DNA of 64,000 bases from an uncultured Prevotella sp. (GCA_900318395.1 ONKL01000022.1:1-64000); one strand, 5' to 3'; positions 18,341 to 26,699 are shown, counted from the stretch's first letter. Made by a program: numbers and translations. Notes: generated by a model from the letters alone, not told the origin.

Positions 18341-18400
18341 ATGTTAGCAGTGATGCTGACGCATTTGATTCTTTACATAATACGTAATAAAATGTATTAA
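18341..18400 (+). CDS. possible 19-aa hydrophobic peptide
   Basis: The ORF encodes MLAVMLTHLILYIIRNKMY, which could form one short membrane helix with a basic end. It starts about 30 nt after the predicted transcription start, has an AAAG stretch 6-9 nt upstream, and its stop codon touches a terminator-like hairpin. A compact promoter, small ORF and terminator unit could be a small membrane peptide gene (including a type I toxin-like peptide) or a small RNA in which the ORF is incidental. No relative is recognised. Confidence 0.4.
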   Translation: MLAVMLTHLILYIIRNKMY

Positions 18401-18436
18401 GCGGATGCCCACAGCGATGTGCGCATCCGTTATTTC
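18401..18436 (+). terminator. terminator-like hairpin
   Basis: CGGATGC (18402-18408) pairs with GCATCCG (18423-18429), followed by TTATTTCTT. It closes the short unit that starts at 18272. Confidence 0.55.
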
Positions 18437-18458
18437 TTAATCCCACGCTTCTTCATCA

Positions 18459-18845
18459 TTAGCCTCTATGCTCAGGGCACGGAGGTTCCTGGCACCTCTT
18501 GCGCCCCTCTTCGCGCAGCGTCTTGTTCTCGTTTCGGTAAGCTGGGAAGTCGATTTGCTCCAGAAGAACTGGTTCGATCTTATGCCAATATAGTCTGATG
18601 CTGTCACCTGAATAGCCCATTTCTGCACCGATTTCAGGTAAGGGTTTTCCTTTCAGTATGCCAGAAACTACTTTGAGCTCTTTTTCGGTCAGCTTTTCCT
18701 CAGCAAAAGCCAAGAATTTATCGGCAACATGTTGGAAAAAACGCTTCTGACATGTTGGTCTATTCTGCTCTATGACGAGTCTTTTAGCTTCTAAATATTG
18801 CTCTACGTAGTCTTTCATAGGGTCTGATTCGTTAAGGTTCGACAC
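18459..18845 (-). CDS. small protein with sigma-70 region 4-like helix-turn-helix
   Basis: A 128-aa protein if started at the GTG at 18845, or 119 aa from the ATG at 18818. No start is backed by a clear ribosome-binding site. The middle (LTEKELKVVSGILKGKPLPE and EIGAEMGYSGDSIRLYWHKI) reads as a sigma region 4 or LuxR-type DNA-binding helix-turn-helix. The N-terminal half is helical and the last 30 residues are basic and Cys/Pro-rich. No sigma region 2 is present, so it is a stand-alone DNA-binding protein or a sigma-factor remnant. A TACCTTTG element lies about 200 nt upstream. A regulatory role in the surrounding accessory region is an inference. Confidence 0.6.
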   Translation of the reverse strand: MSNLNESDPMKDYVEQYLEAKRLVIEQNRPTCQKRFFQHVADKFLAFAEEKLTEKELKVVSGILKGKPLPEIGAEMGYSGDSIRLYWHKIEPVLLEQIDFPAYRNENKTLREEGRKRCQEPPCPEHRG

Positions 18846-18933
18846 AAAAACAACGCCCTCCCACTAAAGGATAGAGCCAATAGCAGAAGTGGAATCTGGC
18901 GGTTTGACGAGCAAAATCGCCTAAACGACGATG

Positions 18934-19038
18934 TTAGCTTTTTATACCTATCACAAAATAGGGGTGGTATAACATATTGATTATCAGTGAGTTACGCATT
19001 GAGTCCACAATATTTATGTATAGTTTTTTTGTCATCAT
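18934..19038 (-). CDS. possible 34-aa ORF in the leader of the sigma-like gene
   Basis: The first ATG is 5 nt after the -7 element TACCTTTG (19043-19050). The frame encodes MMTKKLYINIVDSMRNSLII followed by 14 more residues to a stop. It could be a leaderless small ORF or leader peptide upstream of the sigma-like gene, or simply untranslated leader. No homologue is recognised. Confidence 0.25.
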   Translation of the reverse strand: MMTKKLYINIVDSMRNSLIINMLYHPYFVIGIKS

Positions 19039-19042
19039 GATG

Positions 19043-19050
19043 CAAAGGTA
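19043..19050 (-). promoter_or_regulatory. -7 promoter element upstream of the sigma-like gene
   Basis: TACCTTTG on the minus strand. It is the only clear promoter for the gene at 18459-18845 and implies a leader of about 190 nt. Confidence 0.5.
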
Positions 19051-19109
19051 ATAGAAATAATCCATATCACCAAATGTTTTTTCAAATTTAAGATAAGAGA
19101 CATTTGAGC

Positions 19110-19265
19110 GCTACAGTGCTACAGTTGCTACAGTAGAAATTATAGTCACCTCAAATCAAAAAATCAATCTATCTATATATTTATATATATATAAATATAT
19201 AGATAGGACTAACTCCTAAAATGTGAATGGCATAAAATGAACTGTAGCAACTGTAGCACTGTAGC
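19110..19265. repeat. 8-nt iterons in inverted arms around an AT palindrome (copy A)
   Basis: A perfect 25-nt inverted repeat (19110-19134 and 19241-19265), each arm being three copies of an 8-nt unit TGCTACAG, encloses a perfect 38-bp AT-rich palindrome at 19169-19206. The same plan recurs at 52920-53132. In both cases a promoter and the same leader motif follow within 70-80 nt. The remaining sequence from 18846 to 19647 holds no other gene. Confidence 0.85.
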
Positions 19266-19345
19266 AGGCTTAAGACAGTTTCATGAAAAGTGCTTTTTTA
19301 GGTGTCATTTTTCGATTATTATTTGGAAGTTGCTTGAAATATTCG

Positions 19346-19353
19346 TACCTTTG
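19346..19353 (+). promoter_or_regulatory. promoter of the orphan HU-type leader
   Basis: TACCTTTG with a TTTG -33 element at 19322-19325 and a 20-nt spacer. The context ATTCGTACCTTTGCA is identical to that of the promoter of the HU-like gene at 53199. Confidence 0.75.
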
Positions 19354-19373
19354 CACTGTCAACGAAAAAAGAC

Positions 19374-19572
19374 GAAATTTGCGGCCTAACTGGGCAACAA
19401 AAATTTCCTAGCGCGCAGGCAAGTGTTTCCTAGTAAAATCGCAAAACAGAGTCCAATCGGCGACAAGTAAAATTCTTGGACAAGCCAAGCAGCAAAGCCG
19501 AGTTATTAACAAACAATTTATTAACCATTAAAATTGAATTGAATTATGGCATTTAAAGTCCTTCACAAATAT
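19374..19572 (+). pseudogene. leader and truncated start of a lost HU-like gene
   Basis: The leader from about 19374 shares blocks with the leader of the intact HU-like gene at 53238-53320, including GAAATTTGCGGC and a repeated TTTTTCCTAG-like motif. It ends at an ATG (19546) beginning MAFKVLHK, comparable to MAMKVKAV of the HU-like protein, after which all resemblance stops and the frame runs into the thioredoxin-like gene. This looks like the 5' end of an HU gene whose body has been deleted. Confidence 0.55.
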
Positions 19573-19647
19573 AAATCAAAAAAAGTTGTGGGTTTGGGAT
19601 TTTGTTTGTATCTTTGTAACCGAATCAATTATTTAAAGATACAAGAT

Positions 19648-20184
19648 ATGAAAAGAAAGTTATTATTGTGTGTGATGGCACTGAGTTGGATGCTGGCTTG
19701 TCCGGCAATTGCCGCTAATGGTGCCCATGGTGAGGATGATGAGGATCCGATGGAGGTCTTTGTAGGCAAACAATTCATCGATCTGCAGCTGAAGGACTTC
19801 AATGACCAGTCGCATCGGCTGAGTGAGTACGTAGGCAAAGGCAAATGGGTCTTGATAGACTTCTGGGCATCCTGGTGTGGCCCTTGCCGCGAAGAGCTGC
19901 CGGAGTTAGTTAAGGTCTATAAGGCTTTCCATGCTGATGGCTTTGACGTATTAGGCATCTCGCTCGATGATGATACGCAGGCCTGGCAGAAAGCTGTCAA
20001 GAAGATGAATCTGTCGTGGAATCATCTTTCGGATCTGAGTGGGTGGGACTCTAAGGCTGTCGAAGTGTATAAAGTTCCTGGGATTCCTACAAACCTGTTG
20101 GTGAATCCCAAAGGGAAGATTGTTGCCAGCAACTTGACTATGGACGAGCTGGCCGATAAACTCAACGAAGTGTTGGGTCAATAA
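19648..20184 (+). CDS. TlpA/ResA-like thioredoxin-fold protein
   Basis: A 178-aa exported thiol-disulfide oxidoreductase. The signal sequence KRKLLLCVMALSWMLACPAI includes a possible lipobox Cys. The thioredoxin fold carries the active site WASWCGPCREELP and the cis-proline motif KVPGIPTNLLVNPKG. The open frame continues 34 codons further up into an HU-gene remnant, but the signal peptide fixes the start at 19648. Such proteins reduce periplasmic disulfides for cytochrome c maturation or redox repair. The gene ends exactly where the convergent WecA-like gene ends, with no room for a terminator. Confidence 0.9.
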   Translation: MKRKLLLCVMALSWMLACPAIAANGAHGEDDEDPMEVFVGKQFIDLQLKDFNDQSHRLSEYVGKGKWVLIDFWASWCGPCREELPELVKVYKAFHADGFDVLGISLDDDTQAWQKAVKKMNLSWNHLSDLSGWDSKAVEVYKVPGIPTNLLVNPKGKIVASNLTMDELADKLNEVLGQ

Positions 20185-21306
20185 TTACTCGTAGCGCTGG
20201 CGGTTGTTCTTGAAGATAAAGATGTTGACGGTGTAGTCGAAGATCAGCCAGACGGCGAGGTCGATGAAGAATATCCACATGGACCCGACGCCCATCCTGA
20301 CGCCCATCACCGTAGCAAGAACAATCGCCAGCGACATCAGTATGAGGACAACCATCGCCCAGCGAGAGCCAAGCCCTGTGCGCAGCAGCTTATGGTGGAT
20401 GTGGTTCTTGTCGGGAAGGAACGGGTTGTGATGATTCTGCAGACGGACGATGACCACGCGCACGATGTCGAACATCGGCAGCAGCATCGTGGAGAGTCCG
20501 ATGACAAGCATCTCCTTGGGGAAGGTCATCTCAGCATCGCCCACCAGATAGATGAGCAGGAAGCTGACGAGATAGCCCAGCGTGAGACTGCCTGTATCGC
20601 CCATGAAAATCTTATGACCTTTCTTCACATTACCAAAGACATTGTAGATCCAGAAGGGCAGCAGAATGCCCAGCATGCCGAAGGCGAGCACAAGGAAGAG
20701 ATGCTGCCCTTGGGTGAAGGCTGCTACGCCCAGCGTGGCCAGCGCAACGGACGTGATGCCTGCCGCCAGACCGTCGAGACCATCGATCAGATTGATGGCA
20801 TTGGTGACGTAAACGACCACAAAGACCGTCAGCGGTATGCCTATCCACGCAGGCACCTCGCCAATCCAGAACAGACCGGAGAGGTCGTGAATCCAAAGCC
20901 CTGACAGGGGGAACAGCAGGGCGCACGCTATCTGCACGAGGAACTTCGCCTGATATGTGACGCCTATCAGATCGTCGACCACTCCCACGAGGTAGAGCAT
21001 CATCATGCCGACAAAGAGCAGCACGAAGCGGATGAACATCGTCGTAAGGTTGGCAGTGAGATAAGGTATGCCGAGCTTCACCCAGAAGCCGATGACCAGA
21101 CAGACGCAGATGAGCAGAATGGGCAGGAACGTGATGCCGCCAAGACGCGGAATGGGCGTATCGTGCATCTTACGCTCGTCGGGCATATCGAACAGCCGCT
21201 TGCGATGGCTCAGAATCAGTACTCTCGGTATGAACAGCCAGCCCAAGGCTGCCGACAGCAGAAACGACACTACGATCGAATAGGTGGTTATCAATAATTC
21301 ATCCAT
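20185..21306 (-). CDS. undecaprenyl-phosphate sugar-1-phosphate transferase (WecA/MraY type)
   Basis: A polytopic membrane enzyme of 373 aa with about ten to eleven helices that moves a sugar-1-phosphate from a UDP-sugar to undecaprenyl phosphate, starting a lipid-linked glycan. Family motifs are present: DDLIGV, NLIDGLDGLAAG and KIFMGDTGSLTLGY, plus the His-rich loop PDKNHIHHKLLRTG. It is the last gene of the polysaccharide operon and overlaps its upstream paralogue by 16 bp. Having two such enzymes side by side suggests either two initiating sugars or one enzyme recruited for another pathway. Confidence 0.92.
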   Translation of the reverse strand: MDELLITTYSIVVSFLLSAALGWLFIPRVLILSHRKRLFDMPDERKMHDTPIPRLGGITFLPILLICVCLVIGFWVKLGIPYLTANLTTMFIRFVLLFVGMMMLYLVGVVDDLIGVTYQAKFLVQIACALLFPLSGLWIHDLSGLFWIGEVPAWIGIPLTVFVVVYVTNAINLIDGLDGLAAGITSVALATLGVAAFTQGQHLFLVLAFGMLGILLPFWIYNVFGNVKKGHKIFMGDTGSLTLGYLVSFLLIYLVGDAEMTFPKEMLVIGLSTMLLPMFDIVRVVIVRLQNHHNPFLPDKNHIHHKLLRTGLGSRWAMVVLILMSLAIVLATVMGVRMGVGSMWIFFIDLAVWLIFDYTVNIFIFKNNRQRYE

Positions 21307-22418
21307 GTTTGTTGATCTATCTTATCACGGTTCTTATTCTTGAAATAGCTAATCACGACTTGTAGCATCACCCAGCACGTCACATTGCCAATGAGCAGCA
21401 GCGACAGGTTCCACTTGAGCCATACGCCCATCACATTGAGCAGCACGAAGAAGGCCGTCACGAGGATGATGGTGATCAGAACATTGCCTGGACTCATGCC
21501 GCCCATCATCAGACGATGGTGAATATGGTTGTTGTCACGATCGAACACACTACGGTTGTTGACAGTACGCATGATGGCCACGCGCACAACATCGAACATC
21601 GGCAGAAGGAGCGTTCCGAAGCACACCATGATGATGCCCTCGGGCAGGGTTTTGCCTCCCTGAAGACTCAGCGCCACAACGACGAAGGCAAGCATATAGC
21701 CGATGGTAAGTCCGCCCGTGTCGCCCAGATAGATATTTCGCCATCCGATGCGCCAGCCCATCACGTTGCGCAGGAAGAAGGGAATGAGCATGCCCACCAT
21801 CGCGGCACAGATCATCAGCAGGAACGGCTGCGAGGAGATGAAGGCCAAGATGCCAAGTACGGAGAAGGCGAGCATGGCCAGTCCCGAGGCGAGGCCGTCG
21901 ATATCGTCGAGCATCGGGATGGCATTCGAGATAAACCAGATGGTAATCATCGTACCGAGGATCCCCAACCATGCAGGCAGCTCGTAGATACCCAGCAGGC
22001 CGTGCAGGTCGTTGATGTATAGCCCTGAAAGCGGTATGAGCAGCGATGCCAGGAACTGGATGCTGATCTTGGAGAGGAAGGAGACGCCGATCAGGTCGTC
22101 CATCACTCCGAGGAGGTACATCGTGGTGAGGCCTGCGATGGCAAACATATACTGCACGAAGGTGGCCTCGTTCTCGCCCAGGATGAGCTCCTGGCCGCTG
22201 TCCATCAGACAGGCTACGACGGCTGCTCCGACACTGATCACCAAGACAGGGAAGAGGGATACACCGCCAAGTCGCGGCACAGTTCGCTTGCTCTTGTCAC
22301 TCCGGCGAGGCGGAAGGTTGAGCTCCTTCTTCACGCTCACCATCAGGATTCGGGGGATAATATACATGGCCAAAGCTACCGCCAGCAGCAGTGGCACCAT
22401 CATGGATAGGTAAAGCAT
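21291..22418 (-). CDS. second WecA/MraY-type sugar-1-phosphate transferase
   Basis: A 375-aa paralogue of the next gene with the same motifs: DDLIGVSFL, AIPMLDDIDGLASGLAML (DDIDGL in place of DGLDGL) and NIYLGDTGGLTIGY, and the loop DRDNNHIHHRLMMGG. The change of N-L-I-D-G-L-D to P-M-L-D-D-I-D in the catalytic loop is a real difference and may mark a different sugar nucleotide. It overlaps the upstream glycosyltransferase by one base and the downstream paralogue by 16 bp, so translation is coupled. Initiation of the surface polysaccharide is inferred from operon context. Confidence 0.92.
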   Translation of the reverse strand: MLYLSMMVPLLLAVALAMYIIPRILMVSVKKELNLPPRRSDKSKRTVPRLGGVSLFPVLVISVGAAVVACLMDSGQELILGENEATFVQYMFAIAGLTTMYLLGVMDDLIGVSFLSKISIQFLASLLIPLSGLYINDLHGLLGIYELPAWLGILGTMITIWFISNAIPMLDDIDGLASGLAMLAFSVLGILAFISSQPFLLMICAAMVGMLIPFFLRNVMGWRIGWRNIYLGDTGGLTIGYMLAFVVVALSLQGGKTLPEGIIMVCFGTLLLPMFDVVRVAIMRTVNNRSVFDRDNNHIHHRLMMGGMSPGNVLITIILVTAFFVLLNVMGVWLKWNLSLLLIGNVTCWVMLQVVISYFKNKNRDKIDQQTWMNY

Positions 22419-23179
22419 CAGTTCTTAACGAATTCGTGGAGTTTGTAGAAATAGCGGAGGCTGAGCAGGAAGATGTTGGAGTGGACTCCATGAGCCCGCA
22501 AAGCCCGAAGATGTTCTTTCATTATCATCTGCCGACTGCGGATGCCTGCCGTAGAGGCTCCTCCCACTCGCATCGTCACAAAGTCTTTCTTGATATACTT
22601 GGTCTTGATGCGGTGGATATAGATGAGTCGGAGCAGATTCTCAAAGTCGGAGGCAATGCTGTAGGACGTGTCGAAGCCGCCATATTTCTCGTAGACCGCA
22701 CGGCTGCAGTAGAACGAGGGATGGGCAGGCATCAGTCCGAAGCGCATCAGCGGACGGCGGAAGATGGCCGATGAGTAATAGCGCACGGTCTTGGTGACGT
22801 CGTCGTTCTTGACATAATGGATATCGGCATAGACGGCGTCCATCTCGCCCAGCAGGAAGTTTCCGGCTATCGTCTGGAGCACATCGACGGAGGTGTAGAA
22901 GTCGTCGGAGTTGAGAATGCCGATGACATTGCCTGTAGCCATCGCAAAGCCTTTGTTCATGGCATCGTAGATACCGCGATCGGGCTCTGAGATATATCTC
23001 ATCTTGCCCTCGAACTTGGGCTCATACTCCTTGATGATGTCAAGTGTACCATCCGTTGAGGCACCGTCGATGACGATATACTCATAGCCTTGCCACGTCT
23101 GGCGCAGGATGCTGTCCATCGTGTCGCGCAGCGTAGCCTCGCTGTTATAGGTGGCAGTGATAATTGTTATTTTCAGCAT
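22418..23179 (-). CDS. glycosyltransferase family 2
   Basis: A 253-aa GT-A transferase of the WcaA/colanic-acid-like GT2 group. It starts with ITIITATYNSEATLRDTMDS, has the nucleotide-binding IDGASTDGTLDII and the metal-binding ILNSDDFY, with SEPDRGIYDAMNKG between. No membrane segment is evident, so it works at the cytoplasmic face on the lipid-linked repeat unit. The donor and acceptor sugars cannot be deduced. It touches the following WecA-like gene and lies 6 nt after the preceding transferase. Confidence 0.9.
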   Translation of the reverse strand: MLKITIITATYNSEATLRDTMDSILRQTWQGYEYIVIDGASTDGTLDIIKEYEPKFEGKMRYISEPDRGIYDAMNKGFAMATGNVIGILNSDDFYTSVDVLQTIAGNFLLGEMDAVYADIHYVKNDDVTKTVRYYSSAIFRRPLMRFGLMPAHPSFYCSRAVYEKYGGFDTSYSIASDFENLLRLIYIHRIKTKYIKKDFVTMRVGGASTAGIRSRQMIMKEHLRALRAHGVHSNIFLLSLRYFYKLHEFVKN

Positions 23180-23185
23180 TGGGGA

Positions 23186-23887
23186 TTATCTTTTCAGCCG
23201 CATGAGGTCGCGCACGACGACCCAGCGGAAACGTAATTTCTCGATTGTGGAATAGGCACTGGGACTGGAGGCCGAAGAGGCATTGTCGCCATGACGGTTG
23301 TAGGTCATCAGCTTCTCAGGGATGAAGCAGACCGTGTATCGGAACGCTGCCACATTGCCAATCCAGATGTCGTGCATCGGGATATCGGCAGGGAACGGCA
23401 GTGAAGCCTCAAGCACATTCCGACGGAAGGCCATACAGCAGCCCAGGTAGCCGTTCTTCACCAGCAGATTATAGAGACGGCCTGATTTCGTGCCGTTGAC
23501 TGCGTAGAACGAAGGCGCAATGATCTGTCCATCGGGCGAAACAACCGTATTGTCGCTCACCACGCAGTCGTACTGCTGCAGATAGCGCATCGTCACCTCG
23601 ACCTTCTCGGGCATCCATTCATCGTCCTGATCAGACAGGAAGATGTTGTCGCCCTTGGCAGCCTTCAGCGACTGCTCGAAGTTCCAGATCGGAGAGTGGC
23701 GGTGGGCACCTTCGACGATACGGATACGGGCATCGCCCAGCTGTCTGATGACGGACAGGGTGTCGTCGGTAGAACCATCGTCGGCCACTACGACCTCATC
23801 GTCGGCACCCAACTGGCAGAGTATGCTGTTCAGCTGTCGCGCGATGAAACGCTGTCCGTTATATGTTGCTATGCAAACTGATATCAT
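23186..23887 (-). CDS. glycosyltransferase family 2
   Basis: A 233-aa GT2 enzyme when started at 23887, where ISVCIATYNGQRFIARQL begins at once. This ATG overlaps the upstream stop codon by 4 bp (ATGA), a better start than the in-frame ATG 12 codons earlier. Motifs: VVADDGSTDDTLSVI, FLSDQDDEW (DxD) and a C-terminal KLMTYNRHGDN typical of rhamnosyl-type transferases. It probably adds one sugar of the repeat unit at the inner membrane. Confidence 0.9.
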   Translation of the reverse strand: MISVCIATYNGQRFIARQLNSILCQLGADDEVVVADDGSTDDTLSVIRQLGDARIRIVEGAHRHSPIWNFEQSLKAAKGDNIFLSDQDDEWMPEKVEVTMRYLQQYDCVVSDNTVVSPDGQIIAPSFYAVNGTKSGRLYNLLVKNGYLGCCMAFRRNVLEASLPFPADIPMHDIWIGNVAAFRYTVCFIPEKLMTYNRHGDNASSASSPSAYSTIEKLRFRWVVVRDLMRLKR

Positions 23888-24687
23888 AAGAATCGCTTGA
23901 TATATTCTGAGAGGAAGCACCACTTGCGCGTGCGGAGGGTCAGAGCCAGCACGTGGCGCAGCACTTCGACGGCGACCATCGAGGAGATAAGCCTGTTATA
24001 ACGGGCCACCCTCGCCCCCTCCAGATAGAACTGGAATCGGCGGAATAGCTTGTCGACCTGTGTCTCCTCGTTGGAGAACGACTGGCGGGCTATGCTATCC
24101 ACACGATAGAACGTCGCTGACACCTCTGCCAATCGTGAGAAGAAGTCGAAATCGGCAAAGTCGAGGCGGATCATCGGGTTATAGCCTCCTACCTGACGGA
24201 ATGCCGAGAGGCGGATGCAGGCTCCGGAATTAACGGGCAGATAGCGCTTCAGGCTATAACTACCCTCGCCCAGCAGCGCTCCGCGCTTGATGCGAAGTCC
24301 GCGATGAATCGGGGAGAACGGCTTCTTGCCTGCATACAGCACCTGAGGCACAAACAGGCTGATATCGGGGTGCTGCGTCATGGCAGTCTGAAGCCTGGAG
24401 AGATAGTCGGGCTGGAACTGCGTATCCTCATCGAGCAGCAGCAAGGCATCGACATCGCCTAACTTCGCGGCAAGGTCTGCGCCATAATCGTAGGCTGCAG
24501 AGACACCTCCGTTGGCGACATCGTGATAATAGCAGACCGCAGGGCTCTCGTAACACTGGTTCTGAGGCTCTGGAGAGTTCTCGTACAGCAGGATGTGCTT
24601 GACATTAGACTGGCTCAACAACGTCCTATAGGCGTTAGTCGCCCGATAGTCTATGTTATACAGTACTACGATTGGTAAAATATTCAT
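23884..24687 (-). CDS. glycosyltransferase family 2, rhamnosyltransferase-like
   Basis: A 267-aa GT2 protein starting at the ATG at 24687 (MNILPIVVLYNIDYRATNAY). The earlier in-frame ATG would only add nine residues inside the upstream gene. It has the relatively weak nucleotide site typical of this subgroup (LLYENSPEPQN) and a good metal-binding LLLDEDTQFQPDYL. The start lies inside the end of the polymerase gene (overlap about 32 bp), so expression is coupled. Donor and acceptor are unknown. Confidence 0.88.
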   Translation of the reverse strand: MNILPIVVLYNIDYRATNAYRTLLSQSNVKHILLYENSPEPQNQCYESPAVCYYHDVANGGVSAAYDYGADLAAKLGDVDALLLLDEDTQFQPDYLSRLQTAMTQHPDISLFVPQVLYAGKKPFSPIHRGLRIKRGALLGEGSYSLKRYLPVNSGACIRLSAFRQVGGYNPMIRLDFADFDFFSRLAEVSATFYRVDSIARQSFSNEETQVDKLFRRFQFYLEGARVARYNRLISSMVAVEVLRHVLALTLRTRKWCFLSEYIKRFL

Positions 24688-25858
24688 CTTGCGAAAGCCT
24701 GTAACAGATGACAAACGCCAGCAGCACGATGCTCATGCCTATGGAGTTATTGATATAGGGATTGAAGCACGACTGCAGGTAGATCATCATGGCAGCCGTC
24801 ATGAAGAAGGCAGCCTCCTCCTTATACTTCTCTGCGGCGGTGTTGCCGTATTTCAAGATGGCATAGAACAGAGCCAGCCAGAACGACAGTCCGAAGATGC
24901 CCTGATGATGGAAGATATCGAGATAGGAGATCTCCATGTGGGCAGGACGCTCGGGCACTCCCTGCCCAAAACCATGTCCGAACAGGAACGACCACCACGT
25001 GATGCGATCGAACACCTGCTCGGTGGTAATCAGACGGACGGAGTCGCTCTCCTCGCGGTTCTCGAGATAGGTGTCGTCGAACGTGAACACCTCAAACACA
25101 TCAGCTATCTCATAGAGTAGCAGCACCACCAGCATCAGACCTACGATCTTGATGATATTCACCTCGTGGGTCTTCAGATAGAAAGCCAGCAGTCCGAAGA
25201 CCAGCAAGACATAGAGGCCTCGGGTATAGGTGAAATAGATGGCAATGATGCTGAGGACCATCCATACATACTGTTTCCGCCAGAAGAAGCCTAAGGCGCC
25301 GATGGGCAGGTAGACGAAGCCTTTATAGAACAAGGAGCTGCCCACACCGCGAAACATGAACGAGCCCGAATCGTCGACTGTATGATAGTTCTCACCAGTC
25401 ATAGAGAAGAGCCCCAGGATGTCCGTCAGCGTCATATATATAAGGTATAGCACCGTCATGATCTTCACACAGAGCAGCATGATGTCCACCACCTTCTTGA
25501 TCATCAGCTCAGAGGTCATGATGTAATAGAAGAACAAGACGATATAGAAGTAGAGGAGCGGCTTGAAGTCGACCATCAGATATGACATTTCAGAGTCGAA
25601 CGTGAAAGCCAGCATCCACCCTATCAGCATCTGGATGGTATACACCAGGAGAAAGGTCAGAATCGCCTTCGGGAAATCATCGGAACGGATGAACATGACG
25701 ATGCTGGCTCCCACGCCGATGAAGAAGAAGAGCCAGCGCATGGTGAGGCCTCCTGGCAACGGCAGATCCTGTCCGCTACCCATGAGAAACAGCTCGAAGA
25801 GCATCACGTAGCAGAAGTATCTGACGTACTTATTGTCTGTCAACTGACTTTCACCCAT
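24656..25858 (-). CDS. Wzy-like O-antigen/capsule polymerase
   Basis: A 400-aa protein with about ten to eleven hydrophobic helices and no enzyme motif, with a large periplasmic loop (about residues 255-300, DDTYLENREESDSVRLITTE) followed by WWSFLFGHGFGQGVPERPAH. This layout, a polytopic protein with one big loop between glycosyltransferase genes and a flippase, is that of Wzy polymerases, which join undecaprenyl-linked repeat units in the periplasm. Sequence divergence is normal for this family, so the call rests on topology and context. Confidence 0.8.
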   Translation of the reverse strand: MGESQLTDNKYVRYFCYVMLFELFLMGSGQDLPLPGGLTMRWLFFFIGVGASIVMFIRSDDFPKAILTFLLVYTIQMLIGWMLAFTFDSEMSYLMVDFKPLLYFYIVLFFYYIMTSELMIKKVVDIMLLCVKIMTVLYLIYMTLTDILGLFSMTGENYHTVDDSGSFMFRGVGSSLFYKGFVYLPIGALGFFWRKQYVWMVLSIIAIYFTYTRGLYVLLVFGLLAFYLKTHEVNIIKIVGLMLVVLLLYEIADVFEVFTFDDTYLENREESDSVRLITTEQVFDRITWWSFLFGHGFGQGVPERPAHMEISYLDIFHHQGIFGLSFWLALFYAILKYGNTAAEKYKEEAAFFMTAAMMIYLQSCFNPYINNSIGMSIVLLAFVICYRLSQDEYFTNRSTV

Positions 25859-26699
25859 TGCGTTTGAAGAATCCTATCAGATAATAACACCATCGCATGT
25901 TGAGGATGGGCGACAGCTTCTTACCTATCTTATATTCCTTACTGTTGATGAGCGTCTGATACTCATCGCTCTCCACAGGATTAAAGAAGTGGTTGGCATA
26001 GATCTCCTTATGGTTCTCCCAGATCTGACGCCTGATCCTGGCATACGACTTGAAGGAATTGCGGTTGCGCGACTCGTACTTCATGCGATAGAAGAACAGG
26101 GGCTCGTTGATGCGATGGACGATATCCTCCTCGTTGAGGAAAGTCAACCAGAAATCCCAGTCCTCGAGGCCCTTCACCATCCTGGGGTTATAGCCAGGCG
26201 TCTTGTCGAAGTCCTTCCTGCGATAGAGCGCAGTACAAACCAAGACATTGCGGCAGATGATGCGGTTATAATCGTACTCGGGAAGATTATAATCCGTGTT
26301 CTTGGCACCAAAGAGACGCGTGTTGGTACAAACGACCTTCACTTCGGGATGCTGCTCGATGTAGGCCACCGTCTTCTCCAGATAGGTATCGGCAATCTTG
26401 TCGTCGGCATCAAGCGGCAGGATATATTTGCCCTGACTCTGACGTATCGCCGTATTCCTGGCCACGCTGACACCCTCGTTGAACTTGTCGATATAGTGGA
26501 AACGTGTATCGTCCTCGCAGAACGACTTCATCTTCACCAGGGAATCGTCGGTAGAACCATCGTTCACCACGATACACTCGAAATTGGTGAATGTCTGTCT
26601 GCTGACACTCTCCAAGGTCTCAAGGATAAACTTTCCCTGATTAAAGCAAGGAACGATAATGGACACAACTGGTTTCTTATTCTTGCCCATAAGCATCAT
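25851..26699 (-). CDS. glycosyltransferase family 2
   Basis: A GT2 enzyme of about 282 aa. The open frame runs 40 codons further up, antisense-like to nothing and inside the previous gene. The credible start is the ATG at 26699, which overlaps the upstream stop by 4 bp (ATGATG), or the one at 26690. The catalytic core begins VVSIIVPCFNQGKFILETLE and has VVNDGSTDDSLVKM and the DxD-like ILPLDADDKI. The C-terminus is rich in aromatic and basic residues. It lies between two more transferase or polymerase genes of the operon. Confidence 0.9.
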   Translation of the reverse strand: MMLMGKNKKPVVSIIVPCFNQGKFILETLESVSRQTFTNFECIVVNDGSTDDSLVKMKSFCEDDTRFHYIDKFNEGVSVARNTAIRQSQGKYILPLDADDKIADTYLEKTVAYIEQHPEVKVVCTNTRLFGAKNTDYNLPEYDYNRIICRNVLVCTALYRRKDFDKTPGYNPRMVKGLEDWDFWLTFLNEEDIVHRINEPLFFYRMKYESRNRNSFKSYARIRRQIWENHKEIYANHFFNPVESDEYQTLINSKEYKIGKKLSPILNMRWCYYLIGFFKRNG

